Source: JBIQKZ01 sp044464765 (GTDB taxonomy: Bacteria; Pseudomonadota; Gammaproteobacteria; Burkholderiales; Burkholderiaceae_B). Taken from it: DNA of 6,320 nt. Shown piece by piece: positions 6,001 through 6,320 of this stretch; position 1 is the stretch's first letter; the number at the start of each line of letters is the position of its first letter. Below the pieces are notes generated by a model, which was not told the DNA's origin, did not search any database, and worked only from the letters and a program-made list of their open reading frames with translations. The stretch is taken from NCBI GenBank assembly GCA_044464765.1, contig JBIQKZ010000035.1, forward strand, positions 1-6,320, in the 5' to 3' direction. The position numbers and the translations under genes were made by a program.

Positions 6001-6320
6001 TTAGTTCTTGCTTTGATCAACCAGTTTGTTCGCGGCGATCCAGGGCATCATGGCGCGCAGCTTGTCGCCAACCTGTTCGATTTGCGACTCGGCGTTCAAG
6101 CGGCGACGCGAAATAATGGAAGGCGCGCCTGCGGCATTTTCCAGGATGAAGTTCTTGGCATATTCACCGGTCTGGATGTCGGTCAGGCACTGACGCATGG
6201 CTTTCTTGGTCTCTTCGGTCACGATGCGTGGGCCGGTGACGTATTCGCCGTATTCTGCGTTGTTCGAGATCGAGTAGTTCATGTTGGCGATGCCGCCTTC
6301 GTAGATCAGATCGACGATCA
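6001..6320 (-). CDS. ilvC: Ketol-acid reductoisomerase, C-terminal part
   Basis: IlvC catalyses the Mg- and NADPH-dependent rearrangement and reduction of acetolactate or acetohydroxybutyrate in valine, leucine and isoleucine synthesis. About 106 C-terminal residues are visible, reading IVDLIYEGGIANMNYSISN, then NAEYGEYVTGPRIV, a helical segment, and the conserved ending AESQIEQVGDKLRAMMPWI. This is the knotted all-helical C-terminal domain of the short (class I, about 338-residue) enzyme. The serine in NYSISN is the substrate-contacting Ser of the family. The metal-binding CLHELK segment and the NADPH domain lie beyond the right edge. The gene is partial only because the window ends. It precedes psd on the same strand, with a terminator-like structure between them. 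Confidence 0.97.
   Translation of the reverse strand, partial: IVDLIYEGGIANMNYSISNNAEYGEYVTGPRIVTEETKKAMRQCLTDIQTGEYAKNFILENAAGAPSIISRRRLNAESQIEQVGDKLRAMMPWIAANKLVDQSKN

Noticed and set aside
1..6320. CRISPR array, tRNA or rRNA gene, insertion sequence, phage or toxin-antitoxin genes
   Set aside because: No regular repeats, cloverleaf, transposase motifs, terminal inverted repeats or matching small gene pairs were seen; the genes are core housekeeping ones.

Overview
The window looks like chromosomal DNA of a betaproteobacterium, most likely in or near the Alcaligenaceae (Bordetella, Achromobacter, Pusillimonas relatives). The basis is moderately high GC, the style of the PNPase, S15, IlvC, Psd and PssA proteins, and the ilvC-psd-pssA order. 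The genus is inference; no search was possible.

Layout. Positions 1-308 hold a degraded fragment of a Rieske [2Fe-2S] oxygenase. It overlaps the start region of a small two-helix membrane protein of the low-affinity iron permease family (309-719, +). The opposite strand then carries the rpsO-pnp unit, read right to left: rpsO (3436-3167), a strong intergenic terminator-type hairpin, pnp (3074-915), and a terminator at 769-797. A divergent lipoprotein gene (3709-4251, +) shares a 272-base intergenic region with rpsO. Converging on it is the minus-strand phospholipid pair psd (5866-5207) and pssA (5179-4325). These are preceded by the 3' end of ilvC, which runs off the right edge (6320-6001).

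How the genes work together. rpsO-pnp is a classic ribosome/RNA-decay pair whose regulation in other bacteria is post-transcriptional; the leader and intergenic structures here fit that pattern. PssA makes phosphatidylserine and Psd decarboxylates it to phosphatidylethanolamine, so the two adjacent genes encode consecutive steps. IlvC belongs to branched-chain amino acid synthesis and is separated from psd by a branched terminator-like structure.

The window is mostly ordinary housekeeping DNA, and I see no new defence, mobile or biosynthetic system. The parts most worth a second look are RNA structures: a hairpin with a G.U/G-C pair just upstream of the rpsO ribosome binding site, a 17-bp hairpin abutting the pnp ribosome binding site, and the branched structure between ilvC and psd. 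The Rieske relic and an imperfect 27-base repeat at the end of the lipoprotein gene are lesser points.
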